From contig NZ_FOPY01000011.1 of NCBI RefSeq assembly GCF_900113605.1, forward strand, positions 78,051-142,050: DNA of 64,000 nucleotides, in the 5' to 3' direction. Made by a program: the position numbers and the translations under genes. Position 1 is the first letter of the stretch, and every line of letters begins with the position of its first letter. The notes beneath the pieces were generated by a model. The model had not been told where the DNA came from. It searched no databases and saw only the letters and a list, made by a program, of their open reading frames with translations. Source of the stretch: Modicisalibacter xianhensis. GTDB lineage: Bacteria > Pseudomonadota > Gammaproteobacteria > Pseudomonadales > Halomonadaceae. Below are positions 9,244 to 19,212 of the stretch, piece by piece.

Positions 9244-11151
9244 TCAGGCCGGCTCGACCAGCATGCGCCCGACCATTTCCATGTGCAGGGCATGGCAGAA
9301 CCAGTTGCAGTAGTACCAATGCACTCCGGGCTTATCGGCCACGAAGGTAATCGACGAGGTCTGCTGCGGGCTGATTTCCATGCTCACGCCGTGGTTGGTC
9401 ATGCAGAAGCCGTGCGACACGTCCTCGATCTTGTCGATATTGGTGATGACCACCGTGACTTCGTCGCCCTGCTTGACGGTGAACTCGTTGATGCCGTAGG
9501 TAGGCGCCATGGAGGTCATGTAGACGCGCACCTTGTTGCCATCTCGGATTACCTTGTTGTCGGTCTCCAGCGTGACACCATCCTGCTTGGCCATGGCCAC
9601 GGTGCCGGCGAAGAATGGATCGTCGCGGGTCCAGATCTTCTTGGGCCGGATCTGGTCGCGGCGGGCCATGATGCAGTCATGGGGCTCGGCATAGGTCGGG
9701 CCATCGTGGACCAGCGTCATCTCGTCGCCGGAGATGTCGATCAACTGGTCGTTCTCGGGATGCAGCGGTCCCACCGGCAGGAAGCGGTCCTTGGAGAACT
9801 TGCTGAGCACCACCAGCCACTTGCCGTCGGCTTCGCGGGTCTCGGTCAGCGAGGCGTGGTTGTGGCCCGGCTGGTACTGCACATCGAGCTTCTGCTTGAT
9901 GTAGTTGACGTCTTCGCCCTGGTAGGCACGGATGGCATCGTCGATGTTCCACTTGGCCACCTGGCTGTCGATGAACAGCGTGGTGTAGGCATTGCCGCGA
10001 CCATCGAAGGTGGTATGCAGCGGCCCCAGGCCCAGTTCGGGCTCGGCGGCAACCACGTCGCGCGGTGCAGCGAGCTTGCCGTCGAACAGATCGTCGAGCT
10101 TGTCGATGGCGATGACCGTAGCGGTCGGTGACAGCTTGCCGTTGGCGATGAAGTACTTGCCGTCCGGCGAAGTATTCAGGCCGTGCGGGTTCTTGGGCAC
10201 CGGAATGTAGCGGGTCAGCTCCGAGCCGTCGCGACCGTCGACGACCGGCACCTTGGAATCGCCCAGGGTCGTGAAGTTGCCGGCCTTGATCGCAGCCTCG
10301 ATACGCGGAATGTTGAACACCACCACCCAGTCGCGCTCGTTGCGCATCTGTCCGGCGAGATCGACGGCTTTCTCCGAGTTGTAGCAGGTCGAGGCGGCGT
10401 ACTTGCCGGCGTAGTCGGCATCAGTGTTGTCCAGATTGCCGTCGACGATGACCTGGAAGGCAACCTCCATGGTCTCGGCATCGATGGCGTTGAACATGGT
10501 GTAGCTGTCACGCGCCTGGAGATCGAATGTCGAGCCATCGTTGGGATGCGGGATGATGAATTCCGCGTTGGCGAACACGTACCTGGTGTGCGGCACCTTC
10601 TGCAGGCGCAAGCCGTGGATGGCCTGGACGTTGGGCACGGTGACCATCTTGTCGCACTTCATGATGTCCAGACGGATACGCGCCACGCGGCTGTTGGCCT
10701 TGTCGTTGATGAACAGGTACTTGCCATCGTACTTGCCGTCGGTCATCGACAGGTGCGGGTGGTGGGAGTCGCCATTGAGGTACCTGGCGCTGTCGCCCAG
10801 CACCTGGCGGCTCTCGTTGGTCAGGCCCCAGCCGGTGGCCGAGTCGACGTTGAACACCGGAATGCGCATCAGCTCGCGCATCGACGGCACCCCCATCACG
10901 CGGACTTCGCCGCTGTGCCCGCCGCTCCAGAAGCCGTAGTACTCATCCAGTTCCCCCGGGCCAACCGAGGCCTTGGCGTGCGCGTCCTTGACCGCCGCCG
11001 CCCAAGACTCGCGGGTCATCACCGCACCGCCCAGTGCCGACGCGCCCACCAGTGCCGCGCCGCTCATGGCGGTCGCACCCAAAAAGCCACGCCGAGTCAG
11101 TCCCTTCTTCTCTTCCACCGGCATGCCGTTCTGCGTTTCTTGATTATTCAT
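9244..11151 (-). CDS. nosZ: Nitrous oxide reductase NosZ
   Basis: The 635-residue product reduces N2O to N2 in the periplasm. It begins at ATG 11151 with a twin-arginine signal ([12 protein letters not shown], Arg20-Arg21), which marks it as a Tat-exported clade I enzyme. The middle is the seven-bladed propeller that holds the CuZ histidines (for example [10 protein letters not shown] and PGHNHASL). The C-terminal cupredoxin domain has the CuA motif [12 protein letters not shown] with its two Cys, His and Met ligands. nosR is 36 bp upstream and nosD 112 bp downstream on the same strand. An open frame upstream of 11151 overlaps nosR and is not part of the gene. Confidence 0.97.
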   Translation of the reverse strand: MNNQETQNGMPVEEKKGLTRRGFLGATAMSGAALVGASALGGAVMTRESWAAAVKDAHAKASVGPGELDEYYGFWSGGHSGEVRVMGVPSMRELMRIPVFNVDSATGWGLTNESRQVLGDSARYLNGDSHHPHLSMTDGKYDGKYLFINDKANSRVARIRLDIMKCDKMVTVPNVQAIHGLRLQKVPHTRYVFANAEFIIPHPNDGSTFDLQARDSYTMFNAIDAETMEVAFQVIVDGNLDNTDADYAGKYAASTCYNSEKAVDLAGQMRNERDWVVVFNIPRIEAAIKAGNFTTLGDSKVPVVDGRDGSELTRYIPVPKNPHGLNTSPDGKYFIANGKLSPTATVIAIDKLDDLFDGKLAAPRDVVAAEPELGLGPLHTTFDGRGNAYTTLFIDSQVAKWNIDDAIRAYQGEDVNYIKQKLDVQYQPGHNHASLTETREADGKWLVVLSKFSKDRFLPVGPLHPENDQLIDISGDEMTLVHDGPTYAEPHDCIMARRDQIRPKKIWTRDDPFFAGTVAMAKQDGVTLETDNKVIRDGNKVRVYMTSMAPTYGINEFTVKQGDEVTVVITNIDKIEDVSHGFCMTNHGVSMEISPQQTSSITFVADKPGVHWYYCNWFCHALHMEMVGRMLVEPA

Positions 11152-11186
11152 GAGTCTTTGCTCCTCTGAGACAACAGCGACTTGGG

Positions 11187-13415
11187 TCAATCGACCGCTT
11201 CCGAGCGCTTCGCCCCCGCGTCGATCGCTCCGGGTTCTTCTATCTGCACGGCAGGAATCCGCTCGGGGCCCGCCGGGGCCTGCTTGGCGCGTCTGTTGCG
11301 CTTCTTGTTCTTCACTACCAGCGGCGGACACTTGTTCTCGTTGTGGTAGGTCATCTGGCAATCCAGGCAGTAGTGGCACTCGTTGGCATTGATGCGGCCA
11401 TCGGGATGGATTGCCTGGATCTCGCATTCCTTGGCGCAGAGCTGGCAGGGGTTGCCGCACTCCTTGCGTCGCTTGAGCCAGTCGAACAGCCGGAATTTGC
11501 TGGGCACCGCCAGTGCCGCGCCCAGCGGGCAGAGGTAGCGGCAGTAGACCTTGCGGGTGAACAGGTTGACGACCAGCAGCGCCACGGCGTAGGCCACGAA
11601 CCACCATTGGCGGTCAAACTTGAGGGTGATGGCGGTCTTGAACGGTTCCACCTCGGCGAAGCGCTCGGCAGCGGACATCGATTCCAGGGAGATGCCGAAC
11701 AGCACCAGCAGCACGATGTACTTGATTGCCCAGAGCCGCTCATGCACTGCGAAGGGCAGTTCGTACTGCGGCACCTTCAGCTTGCGCGCAGCCTCGTTGA
11801 TCAGTTCCTGAAGGGCACCGAACGGGCACAACCAGCCGCAGAACACCCCGCGGCCCCACAGCAGCAGGCTGGCCGCCGTGAAGGTCCACAAGATGAAGAT
11901 CACCGGATCGGACAGGAACAGCGACCAGCGGAAGTCCTCGACCAGGGCATGCAGGAAGGTCAGTACATTGACTACCGACAACTGCCCCAGGGCGTACCAG
12001 CCGATGAACACGACAGTGAAGGTCAGGTAGCCACGGCGCAGCCAATGCAGAAACTGTGGATGTCGGGTGAACTTGTCCTGCAGGAACAGGATGACGGTCA
12101 GCAGGCCCAGGGCGACGCACAGTACGCCGATCTGGAAACTCTTCTGATACCAGATGTTGACCCATACCGGGCGATTGGCCTCCTCGGTCGCCGCCAGTTC
12201 CTCCGCCGTCGGTTGCGGGCGCTCGATGTAGGCCTCGGGAAGCTGATATGGCAACTCGAAGCTGGTGAAGATGCCATCGATGGGCCCGGTCTGACGACGC
12301 ACCAGCAGTTCCAGGCTCCAGGGCGAGCCAGGATCGAACTGGTGGTGCTCACGGATGATGAAGATCGCCATCTCGGGAAACTCGGGCATCCCTTCGGCGT
12401 ACACATCGGAGAGCCGCTCGTAATCCAGGTCACGGAAGCTGATGATGTCGCCGAACTGGCGAAGCTGCACCCGATCGAAGATACCTCCGCGTACGTAGCC
12501 GGAGCCCTTGAACGAGTACTCGCCACGCCCCAGCACGGCGATGGCGTGCTCACCGGACTCGAGTTCCCCCATGAGGAAGCGGTACTGGTTTTCGCCGAGC
12601 AGGTTGCGACCAATGGTCGGCGGGTTGAGGTGGGTAACGTACAGGTCAATGAAGGTCTCGCCAGCCGCCTCGGCATCAGCGTTATCGATACCTTCGGCCT
12701 CGGTACCCTTGAAAGCCTCGTCGACCTCGCCGCGGGTCAGGTGAAGCCGACGGATCGCGCCATTGCCGGTCAACTCGCTCCAACTGGCCGGCTCGAACAC
12801 CTCCTCGCGCACGACGGCCGGTTTTTTTACCGAGCCGGCACTTGCCTCGACCAGGCCCAGCGAAACGCCAACCTCATGGGCTGAGCGCATGATGATCTCG
12901 TTGACGACCATCACCGTGACCGTGGCACCGGTCACGGCATCCACCGTCACCGCCTCGGGATCGGAAGAACGCCCGACGATGACACGCTGGTCGGCACTGA
13001 TTCCCTCATACTTGGCAGTAAATTCGTGCAACCTTTCTTCAGGAATGCCGACAAGGAGAATCGGCTCATGGTGCTCGAGAACGTAGGCATCCTTGATCAC
13101 GCCTTCGACACTCATCAGGACCTGGATATTGACAGGCTTGCCCGAGTAGGCAGGAATATCCACCACATCCAGGCTCTGGAATGCGTAGCCTAATGTTTCC
13201 CCGTTGGAGGAAATGGTTCTTATAGAATAATCACCTTCCGGCTCGGAAACGTTATCGGCATCGGGAAACGCCACCTCGATACGCTGTTGCTCGATATCAC
13301 CGTAGTTCTTCCTGGCCTCGACCGGCTGGCACAGGAGCAGGACAACGATGACAAGCAAAATTCCGACCTGGAGGTAGCGAAAAATATGGCCCCTTGCGGG
13401 TAGTCTAGCGTCCAT
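11187..13415 (-). CDS. nosR: NosR flavo-iron-sulfur membrane protein for N2O reduction
   Basis: A 742-residue polytopic protein. It has an N-terminal signal/transmembrane segment (residues 14-32), a periplasmic FMN-binding domain ([14 protein letters not shown], with the FMN-linking Thr of the DxxTGAT-type motif near residue 165), several transmembrane helices from about residue 420, a cytoplasmic [12 protein letters not shown] motif, a second [11 protein letters not shown] motif, and two C-terminal 4Fe-4S clusters ([12 protein letters not shown] and CHYCLDC). NosR is needed for nosZ expression and for electron transfer to NosZ. It is the first gene of the nos operon, with an FNR-type box 64 bp upstream. 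Confidence 0.96.
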   Translation of the reverse strand: MDARLPARGHIFRYLQVGILLVIVVLLLCQPVEARKNYGDIEQQRIEVAFPDADNVSEPEGDYSIRTISSNGETLGYAFQSLDVVDIPAYSGKPVNIQVLMSVEGVIKDAYVLEHHEPILLVGIPEERLHEFTAKYEGISADQRVIVGRSSDPEAVTVDAVTGATVTVMVVNEIIMRSAHEVGVSLGLVEASAGSVKKPAVVREEVFEPASWSELTGNGAIRRLHLTRGEVDEAFKGTEAEGIDNADAEAAGETFIDLYVTHLNPPTIGRNLLGENQYRFLMGELESGEHAIAVLGRGEYSFKGSGYVRGGIFDRVQLRQFGDIISFRDLDYERLSDVYAEGMPEFPEMAIFIIREHHQFDPGSPWSLELLVRRQTGPIDGIFTSFELPYQLPEAYIERPQPTAEELAATEEANRPVWVNIWYQKSFQIGVLCVALGLLTVILFLQDKFTRHPQFLHWLRRGYLTFTVVFIGWYALGQLSVVNVLTFLHALVEDFRWSLFLSDPVIFILWTFTAASLLLWGRGVFCGWLCPFGALQELINEAARKLKVPQYELPFAVHERLWAIKYIVLLVLFGISLESMSAAERFAEVEPFKTAITLKFDRQWWFVAYAVALLVVNLFTRKVYCRYLCPLGAALAVPSKFRLFDWLKRRKECGNPCQLCAKECEIQAIHPDGRINANECHYCLDCQMTYHNENKCPPLVVKNKKRNRRAKQAPAGPERIPAVQIEEPGAIDAGAKRSEAVD

Positions 13416-13478
13416 GGTCGGCCTCGACTCAGGCTACGATGTGTTCCTGAATGGTAACCAGCGCTCGAATGCCATCAC

Positions 13479-13492
13479 TTGATTGAAATCAT
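13479..13492 (-). promoter_or_regulatory. FNR/ANR/DNR-type box upstream of nosR
   Basis: TTGAT-TGAA-ATCAT matches the FNR consensus TTGAT-N4-ATCAA at 9 of 10 positions. Its centre is 70 bp upstream of the nosR ATG, which suits a class II promoter with a short leader. The anr gene of this window encodes a protein with the recognition residues for such sites. Confidence 0.65.
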
Positions 13493-13676
13493 TATTTTGA
13501 CCGGACGGACAGAACTAATTATCCCAATATCCTTCGGAAAGACACGTGGAAAACGCTTGAAGACAAATCGGAAATAACCCTACATAACGCAAGGGATCAG
13601 TACATGAAAAAAGCGCAGTTACGCTGACGTTATTCCGTCAACATTCGATAATCAGGAAAGGCAATCAGGCAGGAAT

Positions 13677-13718
13677 GCCTGCGACGGCACCAGTCAACCT
13701 GGCAATGCCATCGCAGGC
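13677..13718 (-). terminator. Hairpin downstream of the cytochrome c gene
   Basis: Thirteen-base arms at 13677-13689 and 13706-13718 (GCCTGCGACGGCA against TGCCATCGCAGGC, one G-T wobble) flank a 16-nt loop, starting 15 bp after the minus-strand cytochrome c stop. No strong T-run follows, so termination is likely but not certain. Confidence 0.5.
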
Positions 13719-13732
13719 GTTGTATCGGATGG

Positions 13733-14050
13733 CTACTTCTTCTGTTGCAGGATCCATTCAGCCAGGATCTTGGCTTCCTCTTCGGTCACGGCGTTGGGTG
13801 ACATCGGAATCGGGCCCCACTTGCCCTGACTTCCGTTCATGATGCTGTCCATCAGCGTGGCGACCGCATCGTCCTGACCGGCATATTTCTCGGCGACATC
13901 GGTGTAGGCCGGCCCCACCATCTTGGTATCGATAGCGTGACAGGCAGCACAGACCTTGGTCTTGTATAGCGTCTCGCCATCCACAGCCAGGGCAGACGAT
14001 GCGATCAGCGTGCCACCTAGGGCCAACAGGGGTAGCAGAAATTTTTTCAT
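13733..14050 (-). CDS. Small periplasmic c-type cytochrome (c551/c552 type)
   Basis: The 105-residue product has a signal peptide (residues 1-22, cleaved after ALA) and a single haem-binding motif CAACH near residue 34. The sixth-ligand Met is probably in PIPMSPNAV near residue 83, and the C-terminus AEWILQQKK is a typical class I cytochrome helix. Such cytochromes c551 carry electrons from the bc1 complex to periplasmic denitrification enzymes. Its place between nosR and hemN, and an FNR-type box upstream, support use under low oxygen. The exact partner (nitrite reductase, NosZ or a peroxidase) is unknown; a nirM label would be a guess. Confidence 0.87.
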   Translation of the reverse strand: MKKFLLPLLALGGTLIASSALAVDGETLYKTKVCAACHAIDTKMVGPAYTDVAEKYAGQDDAVATLMDSIMNGSQGKWGPIPMSPNAVTEEEAKILAEWILQQKK

Positions 14051-14195
14051 GGTTATCTCCTCTAAGGCTGATGAGGCGGACCTCGCAGCTGCAGTGTCAG
14101 TCAGTGTCGGCCCTGAGTGAGTTTCGCCAGCTCGATCACTGCCGCACGGAATGACTTATTGCAAGCCAGGCTAATCAAGTGAGTCTTTAAATGGC

Positions 14196-14209
14196 TTGAC
14201 TGTAATCAA
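14196..14209. promoter_or_regulatory. FNR/ANR-type box between cytochrome c gene and hemN
   Basis: TTGAC-TGTA-ATCAA matches the FNR consensus at 9 of 10 positions. It lies 146 bp from the cytochrome c start (minus strand) and 139 bp from the hemN start (plus strand), so it could serve either divergent gene. Another palindrome, CCTGTACAGG at 14295-14304, and a TATAGT hexamer at 14311-14316 lie nearer hemN. Confidence 0.6.
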
Positions 14210-14347
14210 TGAGTTTTCGAAAAGGCCACTGCAGCCTGGCCCCCTGTCCCCCAGCCCCCCTGATCACACCAAACATGATCGAACGCAACTCTCGCCTGTA
14301 CAGGAGTTCGTATAGTGCGGCTCACATTCCTTTCGGATGACAGGATC

Positions 14348-15736
14348 ATGAGTCACTCACAGGCCTTCGACCGTGCCCTGGTCAGCAAATACGACTTCCC
14401 CGGGCCGCGCTACACGTCCTACCCGACCGCGCCGCAGTTCCACGAGGCGTTTGCCCTGGATGATTACCGGCAGGCGACAGAGACGAGCAATGGCGCCCCG
14501 CTTCCCAAGCCCTTGTCGGTCTACGTGCATATCCCGTTCTGCCAGAGCCTGTGCTACTACTGCGCCTGTAACAAGATCATCACCCAGAAGACCGAGAAGG
14601 CCGTCGAATATCTCGACTACCTCAAGCGCGAGATAGCCCTGCAGGCCGAGTTGTTCGATGCCGATCGCCGGCTGACCCAGCTTCACCTGGGTGGCGGCAC
14701 ACCGACTTACTTCACCAATGCGCAGCTTGCCGAGCTGATGTCGGCCCTGCGCCAGGCGTTTCGTTTCGATACCCACAATGCGCACGAATTTTCCGTGGAA
14801 GTCGACCCGCGTACGGTGACGCCCAATCGCATCCGTGAGCTGCGGCAACTGGGGTTCAACCGGCTGAGCTTCGGCGTGCAGGATTTCGACCCCGACGTGC
14901 AAGCCGCAGTCAACCGCGTGCAGAGCGAGTCCCAGGTACGCGGCCTGGTCGAGGCGGCCCGCGACGCCGATTTCGACTCGGTCAGCGTCGACCTGATCTA
15001 CGGCCTGCCGCTGCAGACCGTGGAAAGTTTCGATGCCACCCTGGCCAAGGTCATCGCTATCCGCCCGGACCGCATCGCCGCCTACAGCTACGCGCACCTG
15101 CCTAGCCTGTTCAAGGCCCAGCGCCTGATCCGCCCCGAGCACATGCCGCCACCGGAGCGCAAGCTGGAACTGCTCGAGCTGACCATCCAACGCCTGACCG
15201 AGGCCGGCTACGTGTATATCGGCATGGACCATTTCGCCCTGCCCGACGACGAATTGTCCCTGGCTCGCGAGAACGGTACGCTACAGCGCAATTTTCAGGG
15301 TTACTCCACGCATGCCGATTGCGACCTGATCGGTCTTGGCGTGTCCGCGATCGGCAAGGTCGCCGACAGCTACAGCCAGAACGTCAAGGAGCTCTCCCAA
15401 TATTACGCGCGTCTCGATGCCGGCCTTCTGCCAGTCAAGCGCGGCTACCAACTCAGTGACGATGACCGCCTGCGCCGCGAGGTGATCATGGCGCTGATGT
15501 GCCATGGCCACATCGACATGGCACATTTCGAGCGTCGCTACGGTATCGATTTCACTCATTACTTTGCCGACTCGCTGGACCAGCTTGCCGGCCATGTCGC
15601 CGATGGCCTGGTGACGATCGACAAGGAGGTGGTGACGCTGCTGCCCCAGGGCCAACTGATGATGCGCAGTGTGGCCATGGCCTTCGACGCCTACCTGGGC
15701 GACGGCCAGCGCGGGCTGTTCTCCCGGACCGTATGA
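14348..15736 (+). CDS. hemN: Oxygen-independent coproporphyrinogen III oxidase HemN
   Basis: A 462-residue radical SAM enzyme that decarboxylates coproporphyrinogen III to protoporphyrinogen IX without oxygen, needed for haem when respiring nitrogen oxides. The motif is intact: YVHIPFC with Cys65, Cys69, Cys72 and Cys74 (C-x3-C-x2-C-x-C), followed by LHLGGGTPTYF and EVDPR SAM-binding motifs and GPRYTSYPTA near residue 19. I start at ATG 14348, which matches the family N-terminus; an upstream GTG at 14315 would add 11 residues with no family counterpart. It precedes two membrane protein genes by 4 and 15 bp. A second HemN-like gene at 44994 is degenerate. Confidence 0.95.
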   Translation: MSHSQAFDRALVSKYDFPGPRYTSYPTAPQFHEAFALDDYRQATETSNGAPLPKPLSVYVHIPFCQSLCYYCACNKIITQKTEKAVEYLDYLKREIALQAELFDADRRLTQLHLGGGTPTYFTNAQLAELMSALRQAFRFDTHNAHEFSVEVDPRTVTPNRIRELRQLGFNRLSFGVQDFDPDVQAAVNRVQSESQVRGLVEAARDADFDSVSVDLIYGLPLQTVESFDATLAKVIAIRPDRIAAYSYAHLPSLFKAQRLIRPEHMPPPERKLELLELTIQRLTEAGYVYIGMDHFALPDDELSLARENGTLQRNFQGYSTHADCDLIGLGVSAIGKVADSYSQNVKELSQYYARLDAGLLPVKRGYQLSDDDRLRREVIMALMCHGHIDMAHFERRYGIDFTHYFADSLDQLAGHVADGLVTIDKEVVTLLPQGQLMMRSVAMAFDAYLGDGQRGLFSRTV

Positions 15737-15740
15737 CGCC

Positions 15741-16214
15741 ATGGAGCATTTCTTTCTGGCCCGGGTCGTGCACGTATTGGCCATCGTGTTGTGGATTGGT
15801 GGCGTGGCGATGGTGACTACCGTGCTGTTGCCGGCGGTCAAGCGTTTCCAGAGCGAGGCCGAGCGTGTGGAATTCTTCGAGAAGGTCGAGTCGCGCTTCG
15901 CCTGGCAGTCGCGAGTCACCACGCTCCTGGCAGGACTCAGCGGCTTCTATATGTTGCATGTGCTCGGCTGGCAGCGCCTGGCGATGATCGAATTCTGGTG
16001 GATTCATGCCATGATTGCGGTGTGGCTGATATTCACACTCATGCTGTTCGTGTTCGAGCCGCTGTTTTTGCACCGCTGGTTCAACGCAAGAGCCCAACGC
16101 GCGCCCCGTTCGACGTTTCGTCTCATTCAGGGGCTGCACTGGTTCCTGCTGGTGATCGGCCTGATTACCATTGCGGGAGCAGTGGCCGGTAGCCACGGCT
16201 GGTTCTGGATATAA
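15741..16214 (+). CDS. Integral membrane protein, CopD/HemJ-like
   Basis: A 157-residue protein with about four transmembrane helices (roughly 5-27, 52-72, 79-100 and 132-153). The start HFFLARVVHVLAIVLWIGGVAM has the H-x(7)-W-x-GG pattern seen in CopD and HemJ-type membrane proteins, which may bind haem or metal. Other histidines (WWIHAM, GLHWF) lie in membrane segments. It starts 4 bp after hemN and is followed 15 bp later by a DUF454 gene. A link to haem, copper or NO physiology is suggested only by the hemN and nnrS neighbours. The in-frame sequence before 15741 overlaps hemN and is excluded. Confidence 0.7.
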   Translation: MEHFFLARVVHVLAIVLWIGGVAMVTTVLLPAVKRFQSEAERVEFFEKVESRFAWQSRVTTLLAGLSGFYMLHVLGWQRLAMIEFWWIHAMIAVWLIFTLMLFVFEPLFLHRWFNARAQRAPRSTFRLIQGLHWFLLVIGLITIAGAVAGSHGWFWI

Positions 16215-16229
16215 ACGTCAGGAGGGTTC

Positions 16230-16640
16230 ATGGCTTCCAACGTGTCGCTGCGCCGCCTGGCCTATCTCGGCCTGGCCTATGGCTGTGTCGGACTCGGCGC
16301 GGCCGGCATCGTGCTCCCCCTGCTGCCCACCACTCCGTTCCTGCTGGTCGCCGCCTGGGCAGCGCCCAAGGGATCACCGCGCGTCGAGGCCTGGCTGTAC
16401 GATCATCCCTATTTCGGCCCCCCCTTGCGGGCCTGGCATGAACAGCGCGCCGTCCCCCGGCGCGCCAAGTGGATCGCCTGCCTGCTGTTGCTGAGCAGTT
16501 GGCTGGTGCTGTGGCTATCTACCGACAGCCCGATAGTCCCCGTGATCACGGGGTTACTTTTCATGGGCGTGGCAACCTTTCTCGTTACCCGCCCTGACGC
16601 CGCCCCCGAGACGATTCGCGTTAGCGATGACCCGGGCTAG
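16230..16640 (+). CDS. DUF454 (YbaN-like) membrane protein
   Basis: A 136-residue protein with the DUF454 signature: LGLAYGCVGLGAAGIVLPLLPTTPFLLVAAW at the N-terminus, then the VEAWLYDHPYFGPPLRAWHE motif and RAKWIA before two further membrane segments. The function of this family is unknown, although members often lie beside haem or denitrification genes. It has an AGGAGG ribosome site about 7 nt upstream of the ATG. It ends within a hairpin shared with the convergent nnrS gene. Confidence 0.85.
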   Translation: MASNVSLRRLAYLGLAYGCVGLGAAGIVLPLLPTTPFLLVAAWAAPKGSPRVEAWLYDHPYFGPPLRAWHEQRAVPRRAKWIACLLLLSSWLVLWLSTDSPIVPVITGLLFMGVATFLVTRPDAAPETIRVSDDPG

Positions 16641-16657
16641 GACACCGCCTAGCCCGG
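16632..16657. terminator. Bidirectional hairpin at DUF454/nnrS convergent ends
   Basis: CCGGGCTAGG at 16632-16641 pairs perfectly with CCTAGCCCGG at 16648-16657 around a 6-nt loop. The DUF454 stop (16638-16640) and the nnrS stop (16649-16651) lie in opposite arms. A short TT follows on the plus side. The symmetry suggests one bidirectional terminator. Confidence 0.6.
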
Positions 16658-17845
16658 CTTGCCGTCGACACGCTTGCGCAGCAGTACCGGGGCGTAGAGG
16701 CTGAGATAGAGGGCGTAGGCCAGGCTCCAGGCAAGAATGGCGAAGCTCAGGGTCAGGTGCGTCACCTGCGGCCACAGCGCCGGCATTACGGCACGCAGCA
16801 CGGCGGCGGTGACCATCAACCCCAGCGCGATGCCGATACCCTTGGGGGCCGTGATCGGCCGGCCAGTGTGGCCCAATGCCACCCTGGCCATCATGGCCAG
16901 CATCATGGTGCCCATGCCGCCCACAGTGAGCGCGTGAATTGCCAGTGACGCGGGCACCCAGCCCAGCGCCGCCACTCCCCACATGGCCAGGCCGAGACAC
17001 ACGAAGGCATAGCTGACATGCAGGCCCCACAACAGCGGGTCGCGCCAGCTCAGCCAGCCCTTCCAGCGCAGCAGGCGAATCGTATTCGCGGCTGAAGCGA
17101 TCAGTGCCACGCCGGCCCAGACGGCCCCGGGAGCAATCAATCCAGCCAGGCTGGCCAGTTGCAGCAGCGCCAGAGCGGCCACCCCGCCAATGGAGCACCA
17201 CTCCAGCCAGGCCGGCCGGCTGGCCTGGGGGCGCTGCAGGCGGCGCGAGGTGAAGAAGGGGATGACCCGCCCGCCAAGAATGGTCATCAACAGGGCGATC
17301 AGCAGTACGGCGAGGTACATCGCGCCACGTAGCAGCAGCGGGTCGCCTGCGAACAGCGCCACATGCGTCAGGGCATTGGCCAACGCCAGGACCAGCAGCA
17401 CCGGCACGAACACCAGGTTACGCCACTGGCGGACCCTGATCACCGGCCAAGCCAGCACCCCCGCCGCCAGCGGCAGAAAGATCATGTCCAGACTGGCCAA
17501 CCATAACGGCGACAGGTCCTGAGGAAAGGCAATCAACCATCGACCGAGCAGCCATGCGCCAGCCAGGGCCAGCAGCGGCGCGCCGCTCAGCCCGGCCTGG
17601 CCCGTCCAGTTCTGTACCGCGGTGAGCAGGAACCCGACCACGATTGCCGCGGTGAACCCGAACAGCATCTCATGCTGGTGCCACCAAAGCATGCCGCCAT
17701 ACGGCTGAAGCAGCGACTGGCCGTGCCAGAACGCCCCCCACACCAGCATGGCCAGCAGGCTGAACGCCGCGCCGAGCAGGAAGAAGGGACGAAAGGCCAG
17801 CCGCCACAGCGGCATGCTACGGACCAGGCGATCGGATGCGACCAT
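16649..17845 (-). CDS. nnrS: NnrS family haem-copper membrane protein
   Basis: The 398-residue product has about twelve transmembrane helices. Family features are the start RLAFRPFFLLGAAFSLLAM, MLWWHQHEMLFGF with histidines, NWTGQAG, and VGGMGTMMLAMMARVALGHTGR. NnrS proteins are copper- and haem-containing membrane proteins tied to denitrification and to resistance to NO and dinitrosyl iron complexes. I start at ATG 17845 because AGGAG lies 8 nt upstream; a TTG at 17872 would add nine residues without a ribosome site. It converges with the DUF454 gene. A perfect CAGAGAGT-C-ACTCTCTG palindrome lies 30 bp upstream. Confidence 0.92.
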   Translation of the reverse strand: MVASDRLVRSMPLWRLAFRPFFLLGAAFSLLAMLVWGAFWHGQSLLQPYGGMLWWHQHEMLFGFTAAIVVGFLLTAVQNWTGQAGLSGAPLLALAGAWLLGRWLIAFPQDLSPLWLASLDMIFLPLAAGVLAWPVIRVRQWRNLVFVPVLLVLALANALTHVALFAGDPLLLRGAMYLAVLLIALLMTILGGRVIPFFTSRRLQRPQASRPAWLEWCSIGGVAALALLQLASLAGLIAPGAVWAGVALIASAANTIRLLRWKGWLSWRDPLLWGLHVSYAFVCLGLAMWGVAALGWVPASLAIHALTVGGMGTMMLAMMARVALGHTGRPITAPKGIGIALGLMVTAAVLRAVMPALWPQVTHLTLSFAILAWSLAYALYLSLYAPVLLRKRVDGKPG

Positions 17846-17874
17846 GGCAATTCTCCTGAAGCTATCCAGCAAAG

Positions 17875-17891
17875 CAGAGAGTCACTCTCTG
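17875..17891. repeat. Perfect 17-bp inverted repeat upstream of nnrS
   Basis: CAGAGAGT-C-ACTCTCTG is an exact palindrome with a single central base, 30 bp before the nnrS start codon. It could be an operator or a 5' leader hairpin. It does not resemble an FNR, NarL or NorR site. Confidence 0.35.
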
Positions 17892-18087
17892 ACTTGTCCA
17901 GCAGCAATGGCTGTGCCATGCCCGCCCGGTGCGGCACTCTGTCCCAGCGCATACTGGCAGGCGCCGCCATGCCAAGGTTTCGCGGCATCACGTATTGCCA
18001 GGCGGCAGTGCGGTCACAACACTCACACTGTAAAGATGACACTCGCGCCAGGCATCAAAAGGACAGTCCAGCCTAAAACCGTCTTAT

Positions 18088-18109
18088 TGACAGTGACCGA
18101 TCATTGTCA
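18088..18109 (-). terminator. Likely terminator of the nap operon
   Basis: On the minus strand, 22 bp after napC, TGACAATGA and TCACTGTCA form a nine-base stem with one A-C mismatch and a TCGG loop, followed about 10 nt later by TTTT. This is a plausible intrinsic terminator for napEFDABC. Confidence 0.45.
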
Positions 18110-18130
18110 GGCCATCAAGCTCCTGCCGGC

Positions 18131-18733
18131 TTACTCCCAGCCTTCGATGCCAGCCATGTTCGGCAACTCATGGGCAATGCCCTTGTGGCAATTGATACAG
18201 GTCTTGTCACCCTCGATCAGGTAGCGCTCGTGGGCAGCGGCGGCCCGAGGGCTTTGCCTGGTCAGGTCCATGGCCGCTTCCTCATGACAATTGCGGCACT
18301 CCAGCGAGTCGTTGGCCTCGAAACGTCGCCACTCGCGTGCGGCCATTTCAAGACGGTGCTCGAGGAATTTCTCGCGGGTATCGATGGTACCGAAAATCTT
18401 GCCCCATACCTCCTTGGAGGCCTGCATCTTGCGGGCGATCTTGTCGGTCCAGTCGTGCGGCACATGGCAATCGGGGCAGGTCGCCCTTACCCCCGACCGG
18501 TTGGTGAAGTGAATGGTCGGCTGAATTTCCTGAAAGACGTTGTCGCGCATTTCATGACAGCTGACACAGAATGTCTCCGTGTTGGTCGCTTCCAGGGCGG
18601 TATTGAACCCGCCCCAGAACAGCACACCACCGATGAAACCGCCCACGGTCAAAAAGCCCAGGCTGAAATAGACGCTCGGACGACTGAAGATATGCCAGAA
18701 CGCCTTCAGGAAGCGGATAAGCTTTTGGAACAT
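18131..18733 (-). CDS. napC: Membrane tetrahaem cytochrome NapC
   Basis: A 200-residue NapC/NirT-family quinol dehydrogenase. It has one N-terminal transmembrane helix (about residues 22-42) and four CxxCH haem sites: CVSCH, CPDCH, CRNCH and CINCH. It passes electrons from the quinol pool to NapB and NapA in the periplasm. Its ATG overlaps the napB stop by one base (TGATG on the minus strand), so it is coupled to the preceding gene. It is the last gene of the operon. Confidence 0.95.
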   Translation of the reverse strand: MFQKLIRFLKAFWHIFSRPSVYFSLGFLTVGGFIGGVLFWGGFNTALEATNTETFCVSCHEMRDNVFQEIQPTIHFTNRSGVRATCPDCHVPHDWTDKIARKMQASKEVWGKIFGTIDTREKFLEHRLEMAAREWRRFEANDSLECRNCHEEAAMDLTRQSPRAAAAHERYLIEGDKTCINCHKGIAHELPNMAGIEGWE

Positions 18734-19200
18734 CAGCCTCCTCCCCCGTTACGCTGTGGCTGACGAAGCAACTCCTCGATATCCACGAATGTGTTGTCGA
18801 CCTGGGTGGGCGCAGTGGTCTGCGGCACATGGCACTGGTTGCAGAAATAGCGACGTGGCGAAAGCTCGGCGAGGAAATTGCCGTCCCGGTCCATGTAGTG
18901 CGTCACGCTAATCATGGGGGCCTGGCTCTGCGCGACGCGGCTCCGGCTATGGCAGGACATGCAGCGGTTGGCATTGAGATCGACCTGATAATTGTCGATC
19001 TTGTGGGGAATGGTGGGGGGTTGCATCGGATAGGCCCGCGACCGACGCAGGTCCTGGTTTTCCACCGGGTAGAGCGGTTCCGGCGTGCGTTCCTGAAGTA
19101 GCGGGACATTGCCGCGCAGCGCATCCAGATCGCCTTCCGCCGCAAAGACGGCCAGGCTGGCGCAGAGCAGGGCGATGCCGATAAGGATCAGTCGTTGCAT
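18733..19200 (-). CDS. napB: Periplasmic nitrate reductase dihaem subunit NapB
   Basis: The 155-residue product has a signal peptide (residues 1-20, cleaved near VFAAEG) and two haem sites, CMSCH and CNQCH, with the conserved [11 protein letters not shown] and [11 protein letters not shown] segments that supply distal His ligands. NapB passes electrons from NapC to the catalytic subunit NapA. It follows napA by 12 bp. The glycine-rich tail NGGGG is unusual but short. Confidence 0.95.
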   Translation of the reverse strand: MQRLILIGIALLCASLAVFAAEGDLDALRGNVPLLQERTPEPLYPVENQDLRRSRAYPMQPPTIPHKIDNYQVDLNANRCMSCHSRSRVAQSQAPMISVTHYMDRDGNFLAELSPRRYFCNQCHVPQTTAPTQVDNTFVDIEELLRQPQRNGGGG

Positions 19201-19212
19201 CGTCTTTCCCTC

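Larger units (their letters stand above)
13416..13732. other. Intergenic region upstream of nosR and downstream of cytochrome c gene
   Basis: No gene is supported in this 317-bp stretch, which is visibly more AT-rich than its neighbours. It holds the nosR promoter region with an FNR-type box at 13479-13492 and a hairpin at the cytochrome c gene end. On the minus strand a TACCAT hexamer at 13456-13451 sits where a -10 element would be expected if the box is centred near -41.5. Confidence 0.7.

Noticed and set aside
11152..11607. Upstream extension of the nosZ frame
   Set aside because: It overlaps the end of nosR, and the Tat signal is normally placed if translation starts at 11151.
13622..13642. 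CTGAC...GTCAA pair as an FNR site
   Set aside because: The half-sites are 8 bp apart instead of 4, so an FNR dimer would not fit. It may be a chance inverted repeat.
14295..14304. CCTGTACAGG palindrome before hemN as a defined operator
   Set aside because: It is exact but only 10 bp long, and I know no regulator for it in this context. It is mentioned only under the nearby FNR box.
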